Assembly (NCBI RefSeq): GCF_000717645.1
Contig: NZ_JNZZ01000013.1
Span: 62,001 to 126,000 of the forward strand
Direction of reading: 5' to 3'
Origin: Streptomyces californicus
GTDB lineage: Bacteria; Actinomycetota; Actinomycetes; Streptomycetales; Streptomycetaceae
Length of the DNA stretch: 64,000 nt
A model generated the notes under the pieces. The model searched no databases and was not told where the DNA came from. It was given only the letters and a program-made list of their open reading frames with translations. Below are positions 55,101 through 62,286 of this stretch, one piece after another. Each line of letters begins with the position of its first letter. Position 1 is the stretch's first letter. Made by a program: the position numbers and the translations under genes.

Positions 55101-55137
55101 ACCGTCCGCACCATCGAGCCTTGGAGGAGTGAAGCCC

Positions 55138-55725
55138 GTGGGCCTGCTCGACGCGATCCTGGGCCGGAGCAAACCGGTCCGCCCCGACCTCGACCAGCTC
55201 TTCGCCGTCCCGTCCGCCGCCCTCACCCTCCAGGCCGCCACCGGCTTCACCCCGACCGGGCGGGGCTCGGTCTGCTTCGCAGGCGTGGAGGGCGGCGGTT
55301 TCGCCCGGCTCCAGGAGGACGTACGGGAGCTGCTGGACGCGGACACGGAGCGCGGCGGCATCCCGGTGGAGTTCAGCCGGGACGCGTACGGCTACACCTG
55401 GCTCCTGGCCACCCACCCGGCCGACGACACGGCGAGCCTGGTCAACGACCTGCACGCGGTGAACACGCTCCTCCAGGACGGCGGCTTCGGCCCGCACCTG
55501 CTCTGCTCGCTGATCGGCTTCCGCCACCCGGCGGACGGCCGGTCGCTGGCGCTGGTCTACCTCTACAAGCGCGGCACGTTCTACCCGTTCGCCCCGCTCC
55601 CCGGCGACGCGGAGAAGCGCGACAACCCACGCGAACTCCAGGTCCGCGGCGCCCTCGGCGACGACCTCCGCGTGGAGAAGGACCTGTCCCGGTGGTTCCC
55701 GGTGTGGGGGGCGCCGGGGCTGTGA
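55138..55725 (+). CDS. pspAB: PspA-associated protein PspAB
   Basis: This 195-residue protein matches the PspAB family usually found after htpX: GLLDAILGRSKPVRPDLDQLFAVPSAALTL at the start, YGYTWLLATHPADDTASLVNDLHAVNTLLQDGGFG in the middle, and FYPFAPLPGDAEKRDN near the end. It is linked to envelope stress (phage-shock-like) responses. GTG 55138 is chosen because GGAGGAG is well spaced for it; another GTG at 55129 is too close to that site. Confidence 0.9.
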   Translation: MGLLDAILGRSKPVRPDLDQLFAVPSAALTLQAATGFTPTGRGSVCFAGVEGGGFARLQEDVRELLDADTERGGIPVEFSRDAYGYTWLLATHPADDTASLVNDLHAVNTLLQDGGFGPHLLCSLIGFRHPADGRSLALVYLYKRGTFYPFAPLPGDAEKRDNPRELQVRGALGDDLRVEKDLSRWFPVWGAPGL

Positions 55726-55750
55726 GCCCCTGAGGCAGCCGCACGGCGCC

Positions 55751-56968
55751 TCACCAGCGGACCGGAACCTTCCGCTCCCCCTGGGCGAAGAGCCCGGAGA
55801 ACCGGCCCCCCGACCTCCCGTCCGGGCCGAGCGTCGGGCAGCGGGAGAGGAGGGTACGGAAGACGATGCGCCCTTCGAGGCGCGCGAGCGGGGCGCCCAG
55901 GCAGTAGTGGACACCGTGACCGAACGCCAGGTGGCCCCGGTCCCCGGTCCCCGTACGGCGGATGTCGAAGCGGCCCGGTGCGGTGAAGCGGGCCGGGTCC
56001 CGGCCGGCGTCCCCCAGGACGATCAGGACCACGGCACCCGCGGGCACGTGCCGGCCGCCGATCTCCACCGGCTCCACGGCCACACGCGGCGGCGCGGTCT
56101 CCACCGGGGCGTCGTAGCGCAGCATCTCCTCCACCGCACCCTCCACGAGGGCGTCCAGGTCGCTGCGGAGGAGGGCGAACTGGTCGGGGTGGGCGAAGAG
56201 CGCGCGGACGCCCTTGCACAGGAAGTTCACCGTGGACTCGTGCCCGGCCAGGAGCAGCAGGAGCGCCGTCGAGAGCAACTCGTCCTCGCTCATCCGGTCC
56301 CCGCCCTCGTCGACCGTGTGGATCAGGTCGCTGAGCAGGTCGTCCGCCGGTGCCGCTCGCTTGGCGGCGATCAGCCCGCCGAGATACGGCACCGCCTCCG
56401 CCTGCGCCGCCCGCGCCGCCTCGGCGCCGGTGGGTGCGGTGATCTCGTCGGACCACCCCCGGAAGGCGTCCCGGTCCAGGTCCGGAATGCCGAGCAGTTC
56501 GCAGATGACGGTCATCCGCAGCGGGTAGGCCAGCGCTTCCACGAGGTCGGCTCGGCGGTCCTCTGCGGCGAGCATGGCGGTCACCAGCGCGTCGGTGACG
56601 TCCTGGATGTGCGGGACGAGAGCGGCGACGCGGCGCGGGGTGAAGGCGCGGGCGACCAGCCGCCGCAACCGGGTGTGGTCCGGCGGATCGCTCAGCAGCA
56701 TGTGGGCGTTGCCGGGGCCGTCGGTGGCGGGCGGGGCTTCGAGACCGGTGGCCAGGTGCCCGTTGCGCGGCCAGTCACGGCTGAGCCGGGGGTCGGTGAG
56801 CGCCTCCCGGCAGGCGTCATGGCCGACGACGAGCCAGAACCGGTCCTTCTCCCCCGCACGGATCTCGTGAACAGGCCCTCTGGCCCGCAGCACGGCATAG
56901 GCGCGATACGGATCGGAACCGAAATCCGGATCGATGTCGAGGAGATCGACTGCGGCCGGTTCCGTCAC
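55751..56968 (-). CDS. Cytochrome P450 (CYP105/107-like)
   Basis: This 405-residue haem monooxygenase has the standard bacterial class I pattern. The I-helix AGHEST (241-246) has an intact acid-alcohol pair, the K-helix ExxR is EMLR (281-284), and the haem loop FGHGVHYCLG has Cys356. The N-terminus has no membrane anchor. GTG 56968 has GGAG seven bases upstream; the frame is open a little further (to 57019) without support. It is divergent from the short peptide gene at 57147 with a 178-base shared region, so it may belong to the same natural-product locus. Substrate unknown. Confidence 0.92.
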   Translation of the reverse strand: MTEPAAVDLLDIDPDFGSDPYRAYAVLRARGPVHEIRAGEKDRFWLVVGHDACREALTDPRLSRDWPRNGHLATGLEAPPATDGPGNAHMLLSDPPDHTRLRRLVARAFTPRRVAALVPHIQDVTDALVTAMLAAEDRRADLVEALAYPLRMTVICELLGIPDLDRDAFRGWSDEITAPTGAEAARAAQAEAVPYLGGLIAAKRAAPADDLLSDLIHTVDEGGDRMSEDELLSTALLLLLAGHESTVNFLCKGVRALFAHPDQFALLRSDLDALVEGAVEEMLRYDAPVETAPPRVAVEPVEIGGRHVPAGAVVLIVLGDAGRDPARFTAPGRFDIRRTGTGDRGHLAFGHGVHYCLGAPLARLEGRIVFRTLLSRCPTLGPDGRSGGRFSGLFAQGERKVPVRW

Positions 56969-57146
56969 AACAGCTCCCCCTGACGGGTTCGGACGGGACC
57001 GTTCGGATCGCCCGGCCACTTTATCCCGTCAACTTTTCTGCCGTGATGGTGAGTTGTTGAAACTTTTCCCGTAACTCTGTTTATCAACAGCACCCTTTGG
57101 CTATGCCTCAGACCGTTGCTGTTCCCCGTGACAGAGGAGGCGTCCG
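56969..57146. promoter_or_regulatory. AT-rich divergent control region between a P450 and the peptide gene
   Basis: The 178 bases are unusually AT-rich for this chromosome, with several T/A runs (57020-57090). A short dyad CTGTTTATCAACAG and a possible TTTATC-N16-TATGCC promoter pointing to the peptide gene are visible, but no assignment is firm. Confidence 0.4.
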
Positions 57147-57233
57147 ATGGCCAAGCGCATGCTGTACAAGGCCGCGAGCAAGCTCGGCTTCACGACCAAG
57201 GGAGCCGCCGGGGCCTACCCCTGGATCCCGTAA
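57147..57233 (+). CDS. Probable RiPP precursor peptide (28 residues, C-terminal AYPWIP)
   Basis: The 28-codon ORF starts at ATG 57147 with a near-ideal ribosome site (GAGGAGG, six bases upstream) and ends with TAA, rare in this genome. The first 18 residues are basic and amphipathic (MAKRMLYKAASKLGFTTK), like a leader. A GAAGA spacer follows, and the last residues are Tyr24-Pro-Trp26-Ile-Pro28, a short aromatic core with Tyr and Trp two positions apart. The next gene is a P450. This matches minimal P450-modified RiPP loci (biarylitide/cittilin/tryptorubin-type), where the enzyme cross-links aromatic side chains at the C-terminus. It is too short for standard ORF calling. Product structure is inferred only. 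Confidence 0.75.
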   Translation: MAKRMLYKAASKLGFTTKGAAGAYPWIP

Positions 57234-57259
57234 CACCCGCAGCACGTCAGGCTTGACGG

Positions 57260-57292
57260 ACGGCCCGGCCCCGCCTGTCGGGACCGGGCCGT
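57260..57292 (+). terminator. Hairpin between the peptide gene and its P450
   Basis: ACGGCCCGG (57260-57268) pairs with CCGGGCCGT (57284-57292), and the stem can extend inwards past one mismatch. Sited after a short precursor gene and before the enzyme gene, it could act as a partial terminator or mRNA stabiliser giving more precursor than enzyme. Confidence 0.6.
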
Positions 57293-57314
57293 TCTCCGAT
57301 CCAGGGGTGTCACG

Positions 57315-58565
57315 TTGACCGAACAGACCATGCCCCGGCCCCCGGTCTCCGCGGGAGCGACCCAGGCCGGGCTGATGGAGCAGTACGAGAAGGACCGCCT
57401 CGGCCATCTCCTGGCCTCGGTCGAACGGCACGGCCCGGTGGTGGAGCTGACCGAGGGCACCGTCCTGGTGAACGACCCGGCCGCCGTCCACGACGTCCTC
57501 CGCCGCACCAACACCGACTTCCTCGTCACCGGCAACATCCGGCGCGACGAGGTCAGCGGAGTGCGCGGCGACCCGGCCACCGAGGCGTGGATGCGGGGCC
57601 GGCGCGCCACTCAGAAAGGCATGTCGCCCCCGGCGCTGGAGGCCCACCGGGCCTGGCTGACCGAGGAGACCGAACGGCTGTGCGACCGGTGGCGGGCCCG
57701 CCCCTCCGTCGCCGACCCCGTCGCCGAACTGGAACTGCTCTCCGCCCGCTCCTTCGCCCGCTTCTGCTTCGGCACCCGCGACGCCGGATCCGCCGCCCCG
57801 CGCACCGGCGACCTGCTGAACGCGCTGACCCCGCTGATCAGCAGCCCGTTCCATTTCCCGCCCGCCGTCCGCCGCTTCCTGCCCCGCTACCGCCGCTCGG
57901 TCAGCGCGCAGAAGAACCTGGAGGCGGAGCTGCGACGGGTGCTCGACGGGCCGGGCGAGGGCGGGCTCGTCGACGCACTGGCCGCCGCCGGACTGGACGC
58001 CGAGGCAACCGTACGCATGCTGGTCTCCAACGGCCTGGCCTCCTACCGGGTCCCGGCAGCCGCCGTCACCTGGGCCTTGGTGGCGCTGGCCCGCGAGCCG
58101 GAGGTCTCCGAGGAGTGCGCCGCCGCCGTGAACCCGGACGGCACAGCCGTGCCGGACATCCTGCGCTGGACGATCGCCGAATCGCTGCGCCTGTGGCCGC
58201 CCAACTGGCTGATCCTGCGTACGGCCAACGGCGAGCAGAACTGCGGCGGGTGGAGCGTACCGGCGGGTGCGGCGGTCATGATCTCGCCGTACGTCGTGCA
58301 CCGCACCGCACCGGTGTTCACCGACCCCCTGACGTTTCGCCCGCACCGCTGGGCGTCGCTCCAGCCGACCGCGGGGGAGTACCTCCCGTACGGCATCGGC
58401 AGCCGCTGGTGCGTCGGCAAGGCGCTGGCCGACCTGGAGCTGGCCACCGTCCTGTCCACCCTCGTGGCCCGGTTCCGCTTCACCGTGGACCACATGGACC
58501 CGCTGCCGGACGTGAGGACGACGCTGCTCCCGGCCCGCCTCACCCTGGGGCTACGGGCCCGCTGA
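57315..58565 (+). CDS. Cytochrome P450, probable peptide cross-linking enzyme
   Basis: This 416-residue P450 begins at TTG 57315 (AGGGG eight bases upstream; an ATG lies five codons on). The K-helix ExxR is ESLR (289-292), and the haem loop YGIGSRWCVG has Cys366 with Tyr359 in place of the usual Phe. The I-helix is highly unusual: where AGHETT-like residues are expected it reads ASYRVP (242-247), so both acid and alcohol are lost. The region after ExxR (LRLWPPNWLILRT, then ISPYVVHRTAPVFTDPLTF) groups it with CYP102/CYP120-like or terpene-type P450s rather than CYP105/107. It follows the peptide gene by 81 bases and probably modifies that peptide. Confidence 0.9.
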   Translation: MTEQTMPRPPVSAGATQAGLMEQYEKDRLGHLLASVERHGPVVELTEGTVLVNDPAAVHDVLRRTNTDFLVTGNIRRDEVSGVRGDPATEAWMRGRRATQKGMSPPALEAHRAWLTEETERLCDRWRARPSVADPVAELELLSARSFARFCFGTRDAGSAAPRTGDLLNALTPLISSPFHFPPAVRRFLPRYRRSVSAQKNLEAELRRVLDGPGEGGLVDALAAAGLDAEATVRMLVSNGLASYRVPAAAVTWALVALAREPEVSEECAAAVNPDGTAVPDILRWTIAESLRLWPPNWLILRTANGEQNCGGWSVPAGAAVMISPYVVHRTAPVFTDPLTFRPHRWASLQPTAGEYLPYGIGSRWCVGKALADLELATVLSTLVARFRFTVDHMDPLPDVRTTLLPARLTLGLRAR

Positions 58566-58749
58566 CAGTGGCGTGGTCCGGGAACGCGGACCGGGTCGCC
58601 AGGGCGACGGCGGAGCCGGGGCCAGCGGTGACCCCGGAGCCGCGGATGTGGACGGTGTGCGGCGGCCTCCACCCACGCGCCGCCCTCGTTCTCGCTGTCA
58701 TCGGACTTCAGCCGGTCGGGAGTGACTGCGACGCGAGCCCCCAGCGGGT

Positions 58750-59184
58750 TCAGCATCCCGGACGGAAGACCGCCACCGCTTCCCCGGCCTCCGGTTCCCC
58801 TCCCCGGAACGCGACCGTCAGCCGCATGCCGATCCGCAGCGCCTCGTGCGCGCACCCCACGATCTCCGTCATCATCCGGGGGCCCTCGGCGAGGTCGACG
58901 ACGGCCGCGACGTACGGGACGCGGTCCCCGAAGGGCGGCAGGTCGTTGCGGTGGACGACGGACCAGGTGTAGAGGGTCGCCTCACCGCTCGCGCGCTCCC
59001 AGGCGACGTCCTCGCTCCAGCAGTACGGGCAGAACTCGCGCGGGTAGTGGTGCGCCCGGCCGCACCCGGCGCAGCGGCGGATCAGCAGCCGGCCCTCCGC
59101 CGCCGCGTCCCAGTAGGGGCGGGTGAAGGCGTCCGGCTCCGGGAGGTCGAAGCGGGGGGCGGCGGCCGTCCGGTCCGCGCTCAC
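58750..59184 (-). CDS. DUF35 OB-fold/zinc-ribbon protein
   Basis: This 144-residue protein has a zinc ribbon (CAGCG and CPYC), then an OB fold (ATLYTWSVVHRNDLPPFGDRVPYVAAVVDL, GMRLTVAFR). Such proteins partner Ltp/thiolase-type enzymes. The adjacent gene is DoxX, not a thiolase, so its partner may be the orphan thiolase at 51382. The GTG at 59184 overlaps the DoxX stop (GTGA). The operon starts under operator site D (59655). The 184-base gap before it (58566-58749) shows no gene. Confidence 0.9.
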   Translation of the reverse strand: MSADRTAAAPRFDLPEPDAFTRPYWDAAAEGRLLIRRCAGCGRAHHYPREFCPYCWSEDVAWERASGEATLYTWSVVHRNDLPPFGDRVPYVAAVVDLAEGPRMMTEIVGCAHEALRIGMRLTVAFRGGEPEAGEAVAVFRPGC

Positions 59185-59633
59185 CGGAACAGTCCCAGCG
59201 CCGCGTCCAGCGACCAGGTCTGCCAGGCCATCGCGAACAGGGCGACCAGCGAGATCAGCGCCATCATCGCGTTCTGCCCCTGCTCGGCCCAGTCGTGGAT
59301 CATCAGCACCAGGTAGAGCAGGTTGAGGACCAGCCCGGCGACGAGGGCGACCGGGGTCAGGAACCCGGCCACCAGGCCGAGGCCCAGGGCGAGTTCGGCG
59401 TGGACGACGACGTACGCGATCAGCTTCGGGCGGGGCTCGACGACCCGGCGGAAGCCGGTGCGCACCACCTCCCAGCGGTGCTTGCCCGCGATGTCGGCCG
59501 CCCACGCGATCCCCATACCGCGTTCGAACCAGCCCTTCCTGTCCTTGTGCCGCCAGCTCTCCAGCCACCACAGGCCGAGGCCGATACGCAGGACTGCCAG
59601 CCATTCCGCTCCGCCGAGCCAGATCGTCTGCAT
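59181..59633 (-). CDS. DoxX-family membrane protein
   Basis: This 150-residue protein has four hydrophobic helices (WLAVLRIGLGLWWLESW, LIAYVVVHAELALGLGLVAG, PVALVAGLVLNLLYLVLMI, NAMMALISLVALFAMAWQTW) and the DoxX pattern. Family members are linked to redox membrane complexes, though the role is unclear. ATG 59633 has GGAGG five bases upstream. Expression is probably under the palindrome at 59655-59669, tying it to the acyl-CoA regulon. Confidence 0.88.
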   Translation of the reverse strand: MQTIWLGGAEWLAVLRIGLGLWWLESWRHKDRKGWFERGMGIAWAADIAGKHRWEVVRTGFRRVVEPRPKLIAYVVVHAELALGLGLVAGFLTPVALVAGLVLNLLYLVLMIHDWAEQGQNAMMALISLVALFAMAWQTWSLDAALGLFR

Positions 59634-59654
59634 CGGACCTCCGCACGCTTGTTT

Positions 59655-59669
59655 CTGACGGTACGTCAG
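59655..59669. promoter_or_regulatory. CTGACG-NNN-CGTCAG operator (site D) upstream of DoxX
   Basis: CTGACGGTACGTCAG is a perfect 6-3-6 palindrome, identical in both half-sites to site A. It is 22 bases upstream of the DoxX start. No good -10 at 17 bases spacing is visible on the minus strand. Confidence 0.7.
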
Positions 59670-59887
59670 TTCACCGGACGGAGGCCGCCCGCGCAAGAGG
59701 TCCGCACCCTCCTCGGCACCGCCTCCCGCACCCCGGAAGCCACGTCGGGCGTACGGCGCGCGGGGTCGTGGCGGCGAGCACCTCGACCGGAGCCGGACCT
59801 CGCGGCCCACCGCCTCGTGATCAATTCGCAATCGATTTCCCTCTTGACCGAGACCCATCAACAGAGCGGACGATTACGCTCCGAACC

Positions 59888-61105
59888 ATGCCCAAAACCC
59901 CCTCCTCCGCAGGCAGTCGTGCCGTCGCCCTCACCGACCGCACGGACGACCGTCCCGTCTACGTCGTCGGCGGCGGTCCCGGGGGCCTCGCCGCCGCGGC
60001 CGCGCTGCGCGCCCGGGGCGTACGGGTGGTGGTCCTGGAGAAGGCGGACCGGGTCGGGGCGTCCTGGCGCGGCCACTACGACCGGCTGCACCTGCACACC
60101 ACCCGCCGCTGGTCGGCGCTGCCGGGGCTGAAGATGCCGCGCAGGTTCGGCCGTTGGGTGGGCCGGGACGATCTGGTGCGGTACCTGGAGAAGTACACCG
60201 AGCACCACGAGCTGGAGGTGGTGACCGGCGTCGAGGTCACCCGCGTCGACCCGGCGCCCGACGGCTCCGGCGACTGGCAGCTCACCGCGACGGGCGGCCG
60301 GGTCCTGCGCGGTCGCGCGGTCGTCGTCGCCACCGGCTTCAACCACACTCCGCGCGTCCCCGACTGGCCGGGCCGCGACACGTACACGGGCGAACTCCTG
60401 CACGCCGCGCGGTACCGCAACCCGGCCCCGTACGCGGACCGGGACGTCCTCGTCGTCGGCGTCGGCAACACGGGCGCGGAGATCGCGGCGGACCTGGCGG
60501 AGGGCGGCGCCTCCCGGGTGCGGATCGCCGTGCGCACCGCCCCGCACATCGTGCGCCGCTCCACCGCGGGCTGGCCGGCCCAGGCCACCGGCATCCTGGT
60601 CCGCCGCCTGCCGGTACGGCTCGTGGACCGCGCGGCGGCCGTGCTGTCCCGGATAGCCGTGCCCGACCTGAGCGCGCAGGGCCTCCCGCGCCCCGACAGC
60701 GGGCTGGCGTCCCGGGCCCGCCAGGGCGCGATCCCGGTCCAGGACGTGGGGCTGATCGCCGCGGTCCGCTCCGGCCGGGTGATCCCGGTGGCGGCGGTCG
60801 CCTCGTTCGACGGGGACACGGTGGTCCTGGCGGACGGGACCCGGCTCACCCCGGACACCGTCATCGCCGCCACCGGCTACGACCGGGCCCTGGAACCGCT
60901 GCTCGGCCACCTCGGCGTCCTGGACGGCCGGGGCCGCCCGGCCGTCCACGGCGGGCGCACGCCCAAGGCGGCCCCGGGGCTCTACTTCACCGGGTTCACC
61001 AACCCGATCAGCGGGATGCTCCGCGAGATGGCCCGGGACGCCGAGAAGATCGCCCGGAAGGTGGCCAAGCGGATCGCGAAGGCGGAGGCCAGAGCGGCGC
61101 GTTGA
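59888..61105 (+). CDS. Flavin-dependent monooxygenase (FMO/BVMO-like)
   Basis: This 405-residue FAD/NADPH oxygenase has the FAD motif VGGGPGGLAAAAALRARG (GxGxxG), FMO-like KADRVGASWRGHYDRLHLHTTRRWSALP, the NADPH motif VVGVGNTGAEIAADLAEGG, and VIAATGYDRALEPLLG at the end. The FMO/BVMO fingerprint is not fully present. The ATG at 59888 lies seven bases after a TACGCT -10 box (59875-59880), so a leaderless transcript is likely. It is divergent from the DoxX operon and may hydroxylate or oxidise a substrate of the same catabolic set. Confidence 0.88.
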   Translation: MPKTPSSAGSRAVALTDRTDDRPVYVVGGGPGGLAAAAALRARGVRVVVLEKADRVGASWRGHYDRLHLHTTRRWSALPGLKMPRRFGRWVGRDDLVRYLEKYTEHHELEVVTGVEVTRVDPAPDGSGDWQLTATGGRVLRGRAVVVATGFNHTPRVPDWPGRDTYTGELLHAARYRNPAPYADRDVLVVGVGNTGAEIAADLAEGGASRVRIAVRTAPHIVRRSTAGWPAQATGILVRRLPVRLVDRAAAVLSRIAVPDLSAQGLPRPDSGLASRARQGAIPVQDVGLIAAVRSGRVIPVAAVASFDGDTVVLADGTRLTPDTVIAATGYDRALEPLLGHLGVLDGRGRPAVHGGRTPKAAPGLYFTGFTNPISGMLREMARDAEKIARKVAKRIAKAEARAAR

Positions 61106-61255
61106 TGCCGTGGCCCCGACCCCGTACGTTCGGTGCCGCAAGCCCGTACGGCGAGGGAACCCGGCACGGCAGCCGCGCCCCCTTCCGGCCTCACGCCGCA
61201 CCGCCCCGCTTCACGCCCCGCCGCGCCACCGCCCCACCACCCCAGGGAGTCGACG

Positions 61256-61603
61256 ATGACCATCCGCCGTGTCGTGCCCAACCTCCGCACCGAGGCGGTC
61301 GAGGAGAACCGGAACTTCTACGGTCTGCTCGGCTTCGAGGAGGTCATGAACCTCGGCTGGATCTCCACGGTCGCCTCGCCGTCGAGCCCCCGGGACCAGG
61401 TCAGCTTCATGACCCGCGACCTGACCGGGCCCGTCGTACCCGACCTGAGCGTCGAGGTGGACGACGTGGACGCGGTGTACGCCGTCGTACGGGAGAGCGG
61501 CGCGGAGATCGTCCATCCGCTCCAGGACGAGGAGTGGGGCGTACGGCGGTTCTTCGTCCGGGACCCCGACGGCCGGGTGGTCAACGTGCTGAGCCACCGC
61601 TGA
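61256..61603 (+). CDS. VOC-family (glyoxalase-like) protein
   Basis: This 115-residue single VOC domain reads TIRRVVPNLRTEAVEENRNFYGLLGFEEVMNLGWI, then LSVEVDDVDAVYAVVRESGAEIVHPLQDEEWGVRRFFVRDPDGRVVNVLSHR, with the typical DPDG end. ATG 61256 has CAGGGAG upstream. The metal-binding Glu/His set is partly present. Function unknown. Confidence 0.88.
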   Translation: MTIRRVVPNLRTEAVEENRNFYGLLGFEEVMNLGWISTVASPSSPRDQVSFMTRDLTGPVVPDLSVEVDDVDAVYAVVRESGAEIVHPLQDEEWGVRRFFVRDPDGRVVNVLSHR

Positions 61604-61715
61604 CACCTCCCGCTCCGGGGTGTGGCGGCCGTCACCTCCCGGGGGTGTCAGATCGCGGCGGGCTGTTCGGTCAGGTGGGTGTACGGCAACGGACGACACC
61701 GCGGAGGAGCACACC

Positions 61716-62198
61716 ATGAACGCCCGACTCGACGCCCTCGCCAGCCCGGTCACGGGAAAGCTGGTCAAGCACCTGGTCGCCGCCGGAAAGGTGGTCGAGG
61801 CGACGGGGCTGCCCGTCGCGACGCAGGAGCTGGTGAAGATCCGCGCCAGCCAGATCAACGGCTGCGGCGGCTGCCTGGACATGCACACGAAGGAGGCCGC
61901 GGCGGCCGGGGAGACCTCGCTGCGCCTCCACCTGGTCGCCGCCTGGCGGGAGGCCACCGTCTTCACCGACGCCGAGCGCGCGGCGCTGGAGCTGACGGAG
62001 CAGGGCACCCGCATCGCGGACGCGGCGGGCGGGGTCCCGGACGACGTCTGGGCGAGGGCGGCCGAGCACTACGACGAGGAGCAACTCCTCGCCCTGGTCT
62101 CGCTGATCGCGCTGATCAACACCTTCAACCGGCTGAACGTCATCCTCCAGCAGCCGGCGGGCGGCTACCGGGTGGGACAGCTCGCGCACGCCAAGTAA
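61716..62198 (+). CDS. Carboxymuconolactone decarboxylase/AhpD-family protein
   Basis: This 160-residue all-helical protein has the AhpD active-site motif CGGC in INGCGGCLDMHTKEA (Cys-x-x-Cys with nearby His), plus the trailing INTFNRLNVI segment typical of the group. It is probably an alkylhydroperoxidase-like antioxidant enzyme. ATG 61716 has GGAGGAG spaced well upstream. It is followed after 88 bases by an AraC-type regulator on the same strand, an arrangement often seen in Streptomyces. Confidence 0.9.
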   Translation: MNARLDALASPVTGKLVKHLVAAGKVVEATGLPVATQELVKIRASQINGCGGCLDMHTKEAAAAGETSLRLHLVAAWREATVFTDAERAALELTEQGTRIADAAGGVPDDVWARAAEHYDEEQLLALVSLIALINTFNRLNVILQQPAGGYRVGQLAHAK

Positions 62199-62286
62199 CG
62201 CTGTACGGGGCGACGTTCGGCGATGTCCGGCGACGCGCGCCGAGCGGCTGCCCCGTACCCGTGCCGCCCTGCCTAGGCTGGGCGGC

